Assembly (NCBI GenBank): GCA_020697635.1
Contig: JAEHCT010000045.1
Span: 1-8,610, forward strand
Direction: 5' to 3'
DNA: 8,610 nt
Source: Candidatus Bathyarchaeota archaeon
GTDB lineage: Archaea; Thermoproteota; Bathyarchaeia; TCS64
Part shown: piece by piece, positions 1 through 5,351 of the stretch
How positions within the stretch are numbered: the stretch's first letter is position 1
Layout: every line of letters starts with the position of its first letter
Program-made: the position numbers and the translations under genes
Notes under the pieces: generated by a model
What the model was told of the DNA's origin: nothing
Databases searched by the model: none
Seen by the model: only the letters and a program-made list of their open reading frames with translations

Positions 1-36
1 AAATGGTTTGCGGAGACGAAGGGGCGCCTAGAGTGA
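1..36 (+). CDS. Possible 3' end of an upstream gene (partial)
   Basis: Frame 1 reads eleven codons, KWFAETKGRLE, and then TGA at 34-36. The composition (charged, one aromatic pair, ending in acidic/basic residues) resembles an ordinary protein C-terminus. The other two plus frames give less protein-like peptides; frame 3 reads MVCGDEGAPRVK and runs to a stop near 95. With only eleven residues no family can be named and the frame choice is a guess. The window edge removes the rest of the gene. Confidence 0.3.
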   Translation, partial: KWFAETKGRLE

Positions 37-66
37 AATCGACGGCGAGTGGAAGGGAGGTACAAG

Positions 67-138
67 ATGACGATGGGACACACGTCAATGGGTAGTGAAA
101 GCACCTCTCTGATTTTCCTAGTTACATGTAACTTGTAG
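67..138 (+). CDS. SD-preceded 23-codon mini-ORF, status doubtful
   Basis: ATG at 67 is preceded by GGGAGG at 55-60 with a 6-base spacer, a strong Shine-Dalgarno arrangement. The frame encodes 23 residues starting MTMGHTSMGSES and ending LIFLVTCNL, then TAG at 136-138. The last nine residues are hydrophobic, but too short for a membrane span. I recognise no family. It could be a small peptide, a leader peptide for the zinc-ribbon gene at 293, or the chance remains of a degraded gene whose ribosome binding site survives. The purine-rich stretch is the main support. Confidence 0.25.
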   Translation: MTMGHTSMGSESTSLIFLVTCNL

Positions 139-163
139 TTATCCTTGTGACTCCTAGGGTTTC

Positions 164-183
164 TGAAACACGTTTCATGAAAC
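164..183. repeat. TGAAAC palindrome with a third half-site
   Basis: TGAAAC (164-169), a 2-base spacer AC, and GTTTCA (172-177) form a 6-2-6 inverted repeat. A further TGAAAC follows directly at 178-183. The 8-mer TGAAACAC at 164-171 recurs at 284-291, just before the GTG start at 293. This is consistent with a binding site for a dimeric regulator upstream of the zinc-ribbon genes, but no regulator gene is visible nearby. The surrounding stretch, about 139-290, is richer in A and T than the coding regions and contains no gene I can support. Confidence 0.35.
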
Positions 184-253
184 TTGCTTGAAGCATTTGT
201 GAAGAGATTCAGCATGGTTTGTGATCCAATTCTGAAGAAATACTGAAATTCCC

Positions 254-260
254 TTAAAAG
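254..260 (+). promoter_or_regulatory. Putative archaeal TATA box for the zinc-ribbon gene pair
   Basis: TTAAAAG lies 32 bases before the GTG start at 293. An archaeal TATA box centred near 257 predicts transcription starting around 283, giving a leader of about ten bases without a Shine-Dalgarno. The same TTAAAAG occurs upstream of iorA at 1674-1680, at nearly the same distance from its start. Inferred from position and base composition only. Confidence 0.4.
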
Positions 261-292
261 CCTAGAACCGTCTCCGAGACCCGTGAAACACA

Positions 293-1117
293 GTGCAATA
301 CTGTAAGAAATGTGGAAAAGAGGTGGAGGACGGAGCAGAGTTCTGTCCCCACTGCGGAGCCGACTTAAGGGCTACGGACATACTATACACTAAGCCCCGG
401 GGCCGCGGCTGGGACGCCGGCAAGGTGCTGGTCGTATTCTTCGGCGGCCTTCTGATACTCGTTGGCGCCCCCCTGCTGTTCAGCGGGACGGCCCTAATGG
501 GGATCACCCGGGGCCTAAGCGACGGCTACGGCTACATCGGCGTCAGCGGCGTAGACATAGGGACGAGCACACAGGCCCTCATATTCAGGCCTATGCACGT
601 CGACGAGATGGTCATCGAAGAGATCGATGGACCCATGATGCTCTACTGGGGCTCAGACCCTGGGGACTTCATCGACCTGAAGTTCACGCTGGACAGCAAC
701 AACGGCAAAGAGGTGTTCATAGGTATAGTGGAGGAGTCCGACGCCGCCCCCGTCTTCACTGGGATGATGTACGACACCATAATCGACATAGATATAGACC
801 ACCCCCGCGACACCAACCCCCAGATAACCTACAGCAGGCACAGCGGAGACCTGTTCGAGGGCTCACCGGCCGACTTGGGCATATGGTCGGCCTACGCCTA
901 CGGCGACGAGTTGACGCTGGAGTGGGAGCCCGAGGAAGGCGACTACTCGATAGTCATAATGAACCTCGACGGCTCGGCGGGCTTGGACGTGGACGCCGGG
1001 TTCGGCGTGAAGGCGCCGTTCCTTGACATCATAGGCAAGGGGCTGTTCTTCGGCGGCCTCGTATGCTTCGGGCTAGGCGCCCTCATCATCTATGTCGCCG
1101 TCGTCAGGAGAGACTAG
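293..1117 (+). CDS. Zinc-ribbon membrane protein with large extracytoplasmic domain
   Basis: This 274-residue protein starts with a zinc ribbon: two CxxC pairs at C4/C7 and C18/C21, with CKKCG and CPHCG knuckles. A basic linker follows, then a membrane segment at about residues 44-69 and a beta-rich acidic region at about 70-240. A second membrane helix (about 246-271) precedes the short basic end VVRRD. The likely topology puts the ribbon and C-terminus in the cytoplasm and the central domain outside. The central domain ends in a segment of the type EPEEGDYSIVIMNLDGSAG followed by a glycine-rich helix, an arrangement I recall from uncharacterised prokaryotic membrane proteins. The GTG start is chosen because it sits just before the ribbon and about 35 bases after a TATA-like box; no Shine-Dalgarno is visible. 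The next gene follows after 12 bases and shares the ribbon, so the two are probably co-transcribed. Biochemical function is unknown. Confidence 0.85.
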   Translation: MQYCKKCGKEVEDGAEFCPHCGADLRATDILYTKPRGRGWDAGKVLVVFFGGLLILVGAPLLFSGTALMGITRGLSDGYGYIGVSGVDIGTSTQALIFRPMHVDEMVIEEIDGPMMLYWGSDPGDFIDLKFTLDSNNGKEVFIGIVEESDAAPVFTGMMYDTIIDIDIDHPRDTNPQITYSRHSGDLFEGSPADLGIWSAYAYGDELTLEWEPEEGDYSIVIMNLDGSAGLDVDAGFGVKAPFLDIIGKGLFFGGLVCFGLGALIIYVAVVRRD

Positions 1118-1121
1118 GAGG
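1116..1121 (+). promoter_or_regulatory. Shine-Dalgarno for the RDD gene
   Basis: AGGAGG overlaps the TAG stop of the preceding gene (1115-1117) and stands 8 bases before ATG 1130. This decides against the closer out-of-frame ATG at 1126 and supports translation of the second gene from a shared transcript. Confidence 0.7.
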
Positions 1122-1129
1122 CGGTATGT

Positions 1130-1600
1130 ATGGTGTACTGTAAGAAGTGCGGCAAGGAGCTCAGCGAGGACGCAGAGTACTGCTCCGGCTGCGGAGCAAG
1201 GCAGCACGTGGACGAGCTTGAGCTTGCCTCGTGGGGTGAGCGGCTCGTAGCCTTCCTCATCGACTCGCTGCTGGTGGGAATAGTGGCGGGGATGTTCGCG
1301 TGGCCGCTCGGGTGGCACGACCCATTCCCCTTCCTCAACATAGGCGTGAACAGCGTCTTCTTGTTCCTCTACTGGGCGTATCTGGAGGGCACCAAGGGAC
1401 AGAGCCTGGGCAAGAGAGCCATGAAGATCAGGGTAGTGGATCTATACGGCGAGCCCATCGACATAAGCACGAGCATATACCAAGCCGTCGGGAAGGCCTT
1501 CCTGATGCCCCTAGACGTCATAGTCGGCTGGCTCCTATATCAGGACAAGCAGCAGAGGCTCTTTAACTACCTCAGCGGGACCATCGTGGTCAAAGAGTAG
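1130..1600 (+). CDS. Zinc-ribbon RDD-family membrane protein
   Basis: This 156-residue protein has an N-terminal zinc ribbon (C4, C7, C18, C21) very similar to that of the upstream gene, followed by an RDD domain. The RDD signature residues are visible. R38 and D45 lie in RLVAFLIDSLLVG at the head of the first membrane helix. The second helix (about 74-86) is followed by EGTKGQSLGKRAMKIRVVD, which carries the usual GxSxGK loop and the conserved basic/aspartate pattern. A third hydrophobic segment lies at about 117-131. RDD proteins are small polytopic membrane proteins, some linked to cation or small-molecule transport; the substrate here is not known. AGGAGG at 1116-1121 supports the ATG. 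The protein probably forms a unit with the gene at 293, perhaps as partners in the same membrane assembly; that link is inference from the shared ribbon and operon position. Two T-tracts follow the stop. Confidence 0.88.
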   Translation: MVYCKKCGKELSEDAEYCSGCGARQHVDELELASWGERLVAFLIDSLLVGIVAGMFAWPLGWHDPFPFLNIGVNSVFLFLYWAYLEGTKGQSLGKRAMKIRVVDLYGEPIDISTSIYQAVGKAFLMPLDVIVGWLLYQDKQQRLFNYLSGTIVVKE

Positions 1601-1608
1601 GCCACACC

Positions 1609-1628
1609 TTTTTCTCCCCTCATTTTTT
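1609..1628 (+). terminator. T-tract terminator after the RDD gene
   Basis: Two pyrimidine-rich runs, T5 at 1609-1613 and T6 at 1623-1628, lie 9-28 bases after the stop codon at 1600 with no strong hairpin. Archaeal termination commonly uses such oligo-T tracts. Their position between the RDD gene and the iorA promoter fits a transcript end here. Confidence 0.55.
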
Positions 1629-1650
1629 CCGGGACCACACTCACTGGTAT

Positions 1651-1664
1651 CGGTTTTTTAACCG
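1651..1664. repeat. Inverted repeat CGGTT-N4-AACCG before iorA
   Basis: Arms 1651-1655 and 1660-1664 flank TTTT, immediately upstream of the TATA-like sequence at 1672-1680. It could be an operator in the iorAB promoter. Its T6 core also allows it to serve as a further part of the upstream terminator, or TTTTTTAA could itself be an alternative TATA box. A 5-base arm can occur by chance. Confidence 0.3.
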
Positions 1665-1671
1665 GTAAACG

Positions 1672-1680
1672 TATTAAAAG
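1672..1680 (+). promoter_or_regulatory. Putative TATA box of the iorAB operon
   Basis: TATTAAAAG lies 28 bases before the TTG start at 1709, preceded by GTAAACG, which loosely resembles a TFB-recognition element. The predicted transcription start is near 1702. That would give a 7-base leader and leave most of the Shine-Dalgarno-like TGAGGA at 1697-1702 outside the transcript. If TTTTTTAA at 1654-1661 is the real box, the start would be near 1684 and the Shine-Dalgarno would be transcribed. Confidence 0.45.
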
Positions 1681-1708
1681 GTTCAAGCAAGTGTGTTGAG
1701 GAATCATT

Positions 1709-3571
1709 TTGTTAGATGAGGAGGGCTCACATAAGCTTCTGATGGGGAACGAGGCGGTAGCCCGCGGCGCCATAGAGGCAGGGGTACACGTTGCAGTCGG
1801 ATACCCCGGGACCCCATCGACTGAGGTCATCGAGACGCTGTCTCGCTACGCGGAACAGGCGGGCATGCACGTGGAGTGGGCGGTCAACGAGAAGGTCGCA
1901 TTCGACATAGGGGCCGGCGTGTCCTACGGCGGAGCCCGCTGCCTGGTTACCATGAAGAGTGCCGGCCTCAACGTGGCCAGCGACTCCATAGTGAGCGTCG
2001 CCTACGGCGACCTCGTGGGGGGGCTCGTCATATACGTGGCCGACGACCCTGGGCTACACGCGGGAATGGAGGAGGAGGACAGCCGCGTCTTCGCAGCCCT
2101 CAGCCTCCTCCCAATGCTGGACGTAAGCGACAGCCAGGAGAGCAAGGACGCCGTAGTAAAGGCGTTCGAGTACAGCGAACAACACAGCGTACCCGTCATC
2201 GTCAGGTCCACCTCCAGAGTAGCCCACGGTAAAAGCCCAGTCGAGACGGGACCGATCCAGAAGGTGCCCCGTAAACCCCACCTGGCTAGAGACATCAGCG
2301 TCTTCACACGGGCCTCACCCGTCTGGTGTAAACAGCAGCACACGCGTCTCATCGAGAAAACCAAGGCGCTTGTCCCAAGCGTCGAGACGGACTTCAACAG
2401 GCTGAAGATGAAGAAAGGCCAGAGACACGGCGTCGTGGCGTCCGGCGTCTCATGGAACTACCTCATGGACGCGCTGTCCAGACACGGCGTCGACGTCGCT
2501 ACGCTGAAGATCGGGTCGGTCAACCCTCTCCCAGTCAACCAGCTACGCGAGCTCATCGGCCAGGTGGACAGGCTGCTGGCGGTGGAGGAGCTTGAGCCCT
2601 ACATCGAGCTGAGGATAAAGGCGATGGTCGCAGACACCGACAGGAAGGTTAAGGTGCTGGGCAAACAGGACGGCACCCTCCCTAGCGTCGGCGAATACGA
2701 CTACGATCTGGTGGAGGAGGCGGTGCTCAAGCTGACAGGAGGCGAAAAACGGTGTGACGATGAGCTTGCCGCCAGACAGGCCGAGGCGAGCAGCCTGGCT
2801 CCTAGGCGCAGCCTGCCCTTCTGCCCGGGCTGCCCCCACAGGGGCTCCTACATCGCCCTGAACCAAGCCATCAAGGAGCTGGGCTACAAGCAGGACGAGG
2901 TCATAGTCACAGGGGACATCGGGTGCACCATCCTCGGCATGCATCCGCCCTTCAACAGCTGCTGGAACGAGGTCAGCATGGGCGCAAGCATAGGAGTAAC
3001 CATCGGGCTCAAACAAGCGGGCGTAGAGAACCCTGTCGTCGCCACCATAGGAGACAGCACCTTCTTCCACGCGGGGATGCCGCCCGCCGTCAACGCCGCG
3101 TGGGGAGACACCCCGGTCGTCATCGCGGTCCTCGACAACGAGATCACAGGCATGACCGGCCACCAACCCAACCCAGCGAGCGGCTACAACGCCCTCAGGA
3201 AGCCTGTCCCGCGCATCAAGATCGAGGAAATCCTCGGAGCCGCCGGCATCAAGAAGATCAAGGTGGTTGACCCGTTCGATCTCGAAGAGTCCAAGGAAGC
3301 CTTCAAGGAGGCGCTGCAACACGACGGCCCCTCAGCCATCGTACTCAGACGCATGTGCGCACTCGTGGCGCGTCGGCAACGCCTCACAGGTCCTCCCAGC
3401 CACGTCGACGGCGAGAAATGCACGGGATGCCTGCACTGCGTCAGAACCCTCAGCTGCCCAGCCATGGAGATACGGGAAGGCAAGATGGAGATAAACCAGA
3501 ACACATGCGAAGGCTGTGGCCTATGCGCCCAGATATGCCCCTTCCAAGCCATAGAGGGAGGCGACCAGTGA
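1709..3571 (+). CDS. iorA: Indolepyruvate:ferredoxin oxidoreductase, alpha subunit
   Basis: This 620-residue protein is the thiamine-diphosphate and iron-sulfur subunit of the cytoplasmic enzyme that oxidatively decarboxylates aryl pyruvates (from transamination of Trp, Phe, Tyr) to aryl-acetyl-CoA, reducing ferredoxin. The N-terminal pyrimidine-binding part shows LLMGNEAVARGA (10-21), GYPGTPSTE (31-39) and NEK (60-62). The middle has FCPGCPHRG from residue 371. The ThDP motif runs from GDS (448-450) to DNE (476-478), with GDIGC at 402-406. The C-terminal ferredoxin domain has one atypical cluster motif (C571, C574, C577, then C583-P after five residues) and one canonical motif (C600, C603, C606, C610-P). 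Length matches the family. The TTG start is preceded by TGAGGA at 1697-1702; the next in-frame ATG is codon 12 (1742), inside the conserved LLMGNEA block, so TTG is preferred. iorB overlaps its stop by one base. Confidence 0.96.
   Translation: MLDEEGSHKLLMGNEAVARGAIEAGVHVAVGYPGTPSTEVIETLSRYAEQAGMHVEWAVNEKVAFDIGAGVSYGGARCLVTMKSAGLNVASDSIVSVAYGDLVGGLVIYVADDPGLHAGMEEEDSRVFAALSLLPMLDVSDSQESKDAVVKAFEYSEQHSVPVIVRSTSRVAHGKSPVETGPIQKVPRKPHLARDISVFTRASPVWCKQQHTRLIEKTKALVPSVETDFNRLKMKKGQRHGVVASGVSWNYLMDALSRHGVDVATLKIGSVNPLPVNQLRELIGQVDRLLAVEELEPYIELRIKAMVADTDRKVKVLGKQDGTLPSVGEYDYDLVEEAVLKLTGGEKRCDDELAARQAEASSLAPRRSLPFCPGCPHRGSYIALNQAIKELGYKQDEVIVTGDIGCTILGMHPPFNSCWNEVSMGASIGVTIGLKQAGVENPVVATIGDSTFFHAGMPPAVNAAWGDTPVVIAVLDNEITGMTGHQPNPASGYNALRKPVPRIKIEEILGAAGIKKIKVVDPFDLEESKEAFKEALQHDGPSAIVLRRMCALVARRQRLTGPPSHVDGEKCTGCLHCVRTLSCPAMEIREGKMEINQNTCEGCGLCAQICPFQAIEGGDQ
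3556..3561 (+). promoter_or_regulatory. Shine-Dalgarno deciding the iorB start
   Basis: GGGAGG lies inside the 3' end of iorA, 9 bases before ATG 3571. It selects the ATG in the TGATG stop-start overlap as the iorB start, rather than the upstream extension of that frame beginning at 3355. Confidence 0.7.
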
Positions 3572-4167
3572 TGGTGAAGGAACACAACATACTCATCAGC
3601 AGCGTCGGCGGACAAGGAGGCATAACCCTCTCCCGGGTCATCGCCAACGCCGCCATGATCCAGGGGCTGAACATTCGGGTTGGCGAGACGCTGGGAATGG
3701 CCCAGCGGGGCGGCGCTGTCCAGAGCCATGTCAGGCTCGGCGAAGACGCCCACGGCTCCATCATACCGTCCGGCGGGGCCGACGTCCTCCTCGCCTTGGA
3801 GCCCAGCGAGGCAGCGAGGGTCAGCAAGTATCTGGGGTCACAAACCCGTGTCATAATTAACACCGCCCCGACTTACCCCATCCCCGTTATGCTAGGGCAG
3901 GCTGCGTACCCGAGCCTCGACGAGATCACCGGCGCCTTGGAGGCCATCGGCTGCGAGATCTTTGTAGTGGACGCGTCCCGGATAGCCCGGGAGACCGAGG
4001 CTCCTAGGAGCCTGAACATAGCCGTTCTCGGGGCCTACATGGCGCTGAGCGAAGCGGTGCTCACCGAGGACACCGTCAAGGAGTCTCTGAGAAAGACCCT
4101 ACCGGCCAGGTACCTCGAACAGAACCTCCGAGCCTACGAGGGGGGCCGCCAAGCCCTAGCCATTTAA
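3571..4167 (+). CDS. iorB: Indolepyruvate:ferredoxin oxidoreductase, beta subunit
   Basis: This 198-residue protein is the small subunit that pairs with IorA and corresponds to the gamma domain of 2-oxoacid:ferredoxin oxidoreductases. The start NILISSVGGQGG (6-17) is the typical beta strand and glycine-rich loop of this domain. GETLGMAQRGGAVQSHVRLG at about 43-62 is the family's second signature. The rest shows the usual pattern of ADVLLALEPSEA and an alpha-helical C-terminus. ATG at 3571 overlaps the iorA TGA (TGATG) and has GGGAGG nine bases upstream, so translation is coupled to iorA, as expected for subunits needed in equal amounts. The reading frame extends upstream to 3355, but that part is antisense-free shadow of the iorA ferredoxin domain and is not conserved IorB sequence. 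A hairpin terminator follows directly. Confidence 0.95.
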   Translation: MVKEHNILISSVGGQGGITLSRVIANAAMIQGLNIRVGETLGMAQRGGAVQSHVRLGEDAHGSIIPSGGADVLLALEPSEAARVSKYLGSQTRVIINTAPTYPIPVMLGQAAYPSLDEITGALEAIGCEIFVVDASRIARETEAPRSLNIAVLGAYMALSEAVLTEDTVKESLRKTLPARYLEQNLRAYEGGRQALAI

Positions 4168-4168
4168 C

Positions 4169-4189
4169 GGGGCTCGTCGCCCCTTTTTT
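4169..4189 (+). terminator. Hairpin plus T6 terminator of iorAB
   Basis: GGGGC (4169-4173) and GCCCC (4179-4183) form a perfect 5-base stem around a 5-base loop TCGTC, directly followed by TTTTTT (4184-4189). The stem begins two bases after the iorB stop. This looks like an intrinsic terminator. The T-tract, TTTTTTATT, is also at a plausible distance to act as the TATA element of the gene at 4222. Confidence 0.8.
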
Positions 4190-4221
4190 ATTCTGCCGTC
4201 CATATCAAAACAGGATCATCT

Positions 4222-4374
4222 ATGAGTCTAAGCTGTCTAGTCCACGAGGGAAATCTAGAGAACTGCGCCTGCACAAACATGGAGTGCGAGAGGAGGGGGA
4301 TGTGTTGCGCTTGCGTAGCCAACCATCGTTCCCACGGAAACTTGCCTGCTTGCCTCAGGCCACCTGCTGACTAG
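4222..4374 (+). CDS. Small cysteine-rich protein, DUF6485-like
   Basis: This 50-residue frame starts at ATG 4222 and ends at TAG 4372-4374. It has seven cysteines. Six of them (C15, C17, C22, C28, C29, C31) are arranged as NCACTNMEC, then ERRGMCCACVANHR, and the last is in LPACLR (C44). The order CxC-x4-C-x5-CCxC, then a His-Arg and a final LPxC, matches what I remember of the small bacterial and archaeal family DUF6485. It suggests bound zinc or another metal. Function is unknown. AGGA at 4212-4215 is 6 bases before the ATG, and the iorAB terminator ends 32 bases upstream, so it is probably transcribed on its own or by read-through. The stop codon shares the palindrome CTAG with the stop of the minus-strand frame 4371-4451. 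The family match is from memory. Confidence 0.75.
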   Translation: MSLSCLVHEGNLENCACTNMECERRGMCCACVANHRSHGNLPACLRPPAD

Positions 4375-4451
4375 TATAGAGGTACCCAGCAGACCTTCGT
4401 CAGATCGCTGACCCTCAGCACGACGCTACCGATCTTCCGGGGCTCCTTCAC
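4371..4451 (-). pseudogene. Truncated VOC/glyoxalase-like gene start
   Basis: A GTG at 4451-4449 overlaps the deacetylase TGA (4450-4448) as GTGA, the arrangement of a translationally coupled next gene. The frame reads MKEPRKIGSVVLRVSDLTK and then VCWVPLY before TAG. The part IGSVVLRVSDL matches the first beta strand and turn of VOC-superfamily proteins (glyoxalase, dioxygenase type), which usually continue as xxSxxFYxxxLG. Here the similarity stops after about 19 residues. The cysteine-rich gene on the other strand occupies the DNA beyond, leaving no room for the rest of a domain of about 120 residues. GGAG at 4458-4455 is present, but only three bases from the GTG. I read it as the stub of a lost gene. 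A real 26-residue peptide or chance resemblance are the alternatives. Confidence 0.45.
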
Positions 4452-5257
4452 TGGCTCCTGCTCTTCCAGTGTTCCGCTATCTCCCTGGCCGTGGCGAACC
4501 ATACGCCCGGGTGCTTCTCGATGTACTCCATGGTGCGCTCCAGGAGCATGATGTTCCCGGGTTTGCCGATGATCTGTGGGTGGAACATGCTTGTCCAGCA
4601 GAGGCCGTAGCGGTAGTAGCCGTCGAAGGCCGTGGCCCATATCTGGTAGCCCGTCTCGGGGCTCAGCATCCTGGCCTTGTAGTTGCCGAAGGGGTAATCC
4701 GCGAAGATGTGGAAGTCGTCCATCTCGTAGTAACTGGGCACCTCCACGAGGCCGTTGGGCAGCGTGTACGGCGTGTCGCTGCCCCGGAGGCTGCTGTCGT
4801 ATATGAACCCGTTCTCCGCCAGTATGTCTAGGGTGCTGGGGCTAAGCTCGCCGCCGGCGGTCCTGTTCCCCAAGGGCCTGTACCCCGTGGCGTCCTCGAT
4901 GGCCTGCACACATTTCAGCAGCCTCTCCGTCTCCTCCTCCCTGCCGAGGTCCGTGATCTTCTCGTGCACCCAGCCGTGGGTGGCCACGTCGTGGCCCCTC
5001 CTCACTATCTCCGCCACCTCCTCGGGGTGGTTGACGGCGTTCATGGCCACCACGAACCACGTCGACTTGATCTTATGCTCGTCTAGTACGTCGAGGATGC
5101 GTGGGATGATGCCCGCCCTCCACACGTAGTCCCCCTGAGAGAGGACCCGGGGCATCTCCGCGACCTCGGGCATGTTCCCCATGAAAACGTACTCGGCGTC
5201 AAGATCGAAGGTGAAGCACACGGCGCACCTCTTACCGTCAGGCCAGACAGAACTCAT
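4448..5257 (-). CDS. Polysaccharide deacetylase family protein (PuuE/PgdA-like)
   Basis: This 269-residue protein has the NodB-type (carbohydrate esterase 4) barrel of the cytoplasmic branch that includes Helicobacter peptidoglycan deacetylase and allantoinase-like PuuE proteins. Motif 1 is TFDLDAE (16-22), where aspartates 18 and 20 provide the base/metal ligand. Motif 2 is THGWVHE, with metal ligands H94 and H98. The segment GYRPLGNRTAGG (125-136) occupies the motif 3 position with R132 rather than the common RxP. MFHPQIIGKPG (224-234) supplies the catalytic His 226. No signal peptide or membrane segment is seen, so it acts in the cytoplasm. The substrate cannot be inferred; these proteins hydrolyse amide bonds of amino sugars or ureides. 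The ATG is close to a TATA-like box (5294-5288) and the predicted leader is about 8 bases. A GTGA overlap links it to the VOC-like stub at 4371-4451. It is divergent from the gene at 5352. Confidence 0.9.
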   Translation of the reverse strand: MSSVWPDGKRCAVCFTFDLDAEYVFMGNMPEVAEMPRVLSQGDYVWRAGIIPRILDVLDEHKIKSTWFVVAMNAVNHPEEVAEIVRRGHDVATHGWVHEKITDLGREEETERLLKCVQAIEDATGYRPLGNRTAGGELSPSTLDILAENGFIYDSSLRGSDTPYTLPNGLVEVPSYYEMDDFHIFADYPFGNYKARMLSPETGYQIWATAFDGYYRYGLCWTSMFHPQIIGKPGNIMLLERTMEYIEKHPGVWFATAREIAEHWKSRSQ

Positions 5258-5287
5258 GACAACTCAGAGAGTACTCGCCCTCGACGC

Positions 5288-5294
5288 GTATAAG
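5288..5294 (-). promoter_or_regulatory. Putative TATA box of the deacetylase gene
   Basis: Read on the minus strand, CTTATAC lies about 30 bases before the ATG at 5257, predicting transcription near 5265 and an almost leaderless mRNA. It overlaps one copy (5291-5297) of a TAAGCCT direct repeat; the other copy (5309-5315) abuts the TATA box of the divergent gene. Confidence 0.45.
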
Positions 5295-5314
5295 CCTCAC
5301 CTCGGAGCTAAGCC

Positions 5315-5319
5315 TATAT
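5315..5319 (+). promoter_or_regulatory. Putative TATA box of the PH-like membrane gene
   Basis: TATAT in CCTATATCC is centred about 35 bases before ATG 5352, predicting transcription near 5343 and a leader of about nine bases without a Shine-Dalgarno. The TATA centres of the two divergent promoters are only about 26 bases apart, so the two pre-initiation complexes would compete for the same DNA. Confidence 0.45.
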
Positions 5320-5351
5320 CCACAGAAACGAAATCGTAGACGAGAGACCTC

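Noticed and set aside
63..115. Possible C/D box guide RNA (AGATGACGATG near 65, CTGA near 109)
   Set aside because: The C-like box differs from RTGATGA at a conserved position, no convincing D' and C' pair lies between, and the purine-rich start is better explained by a Shine-Dalgarno.
2543..3322. Minus-strand open frame of 259 codons opposite iorA
   Set aside because: It lies entirely opposite conserved ThDP-binding sequence of IorA and its product has no recognisable motif.
3355..3570. Upstream extension of the iorB frame
   Set aside because: It overlaps the ferredoxin domain of iorA in another frame, gives arginine-rich low-information sequence, and the ATG at 3571 has a Shine-Dalgarno and begins the conserved IorB N-terminus.
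4452..4640. Upper part of the minus-strand frame running through 4371-4640
   Set aside because: This portion is an out-of-frame shadow of the deacetylase; only the part after the GTG at 4451 reads like a protein.
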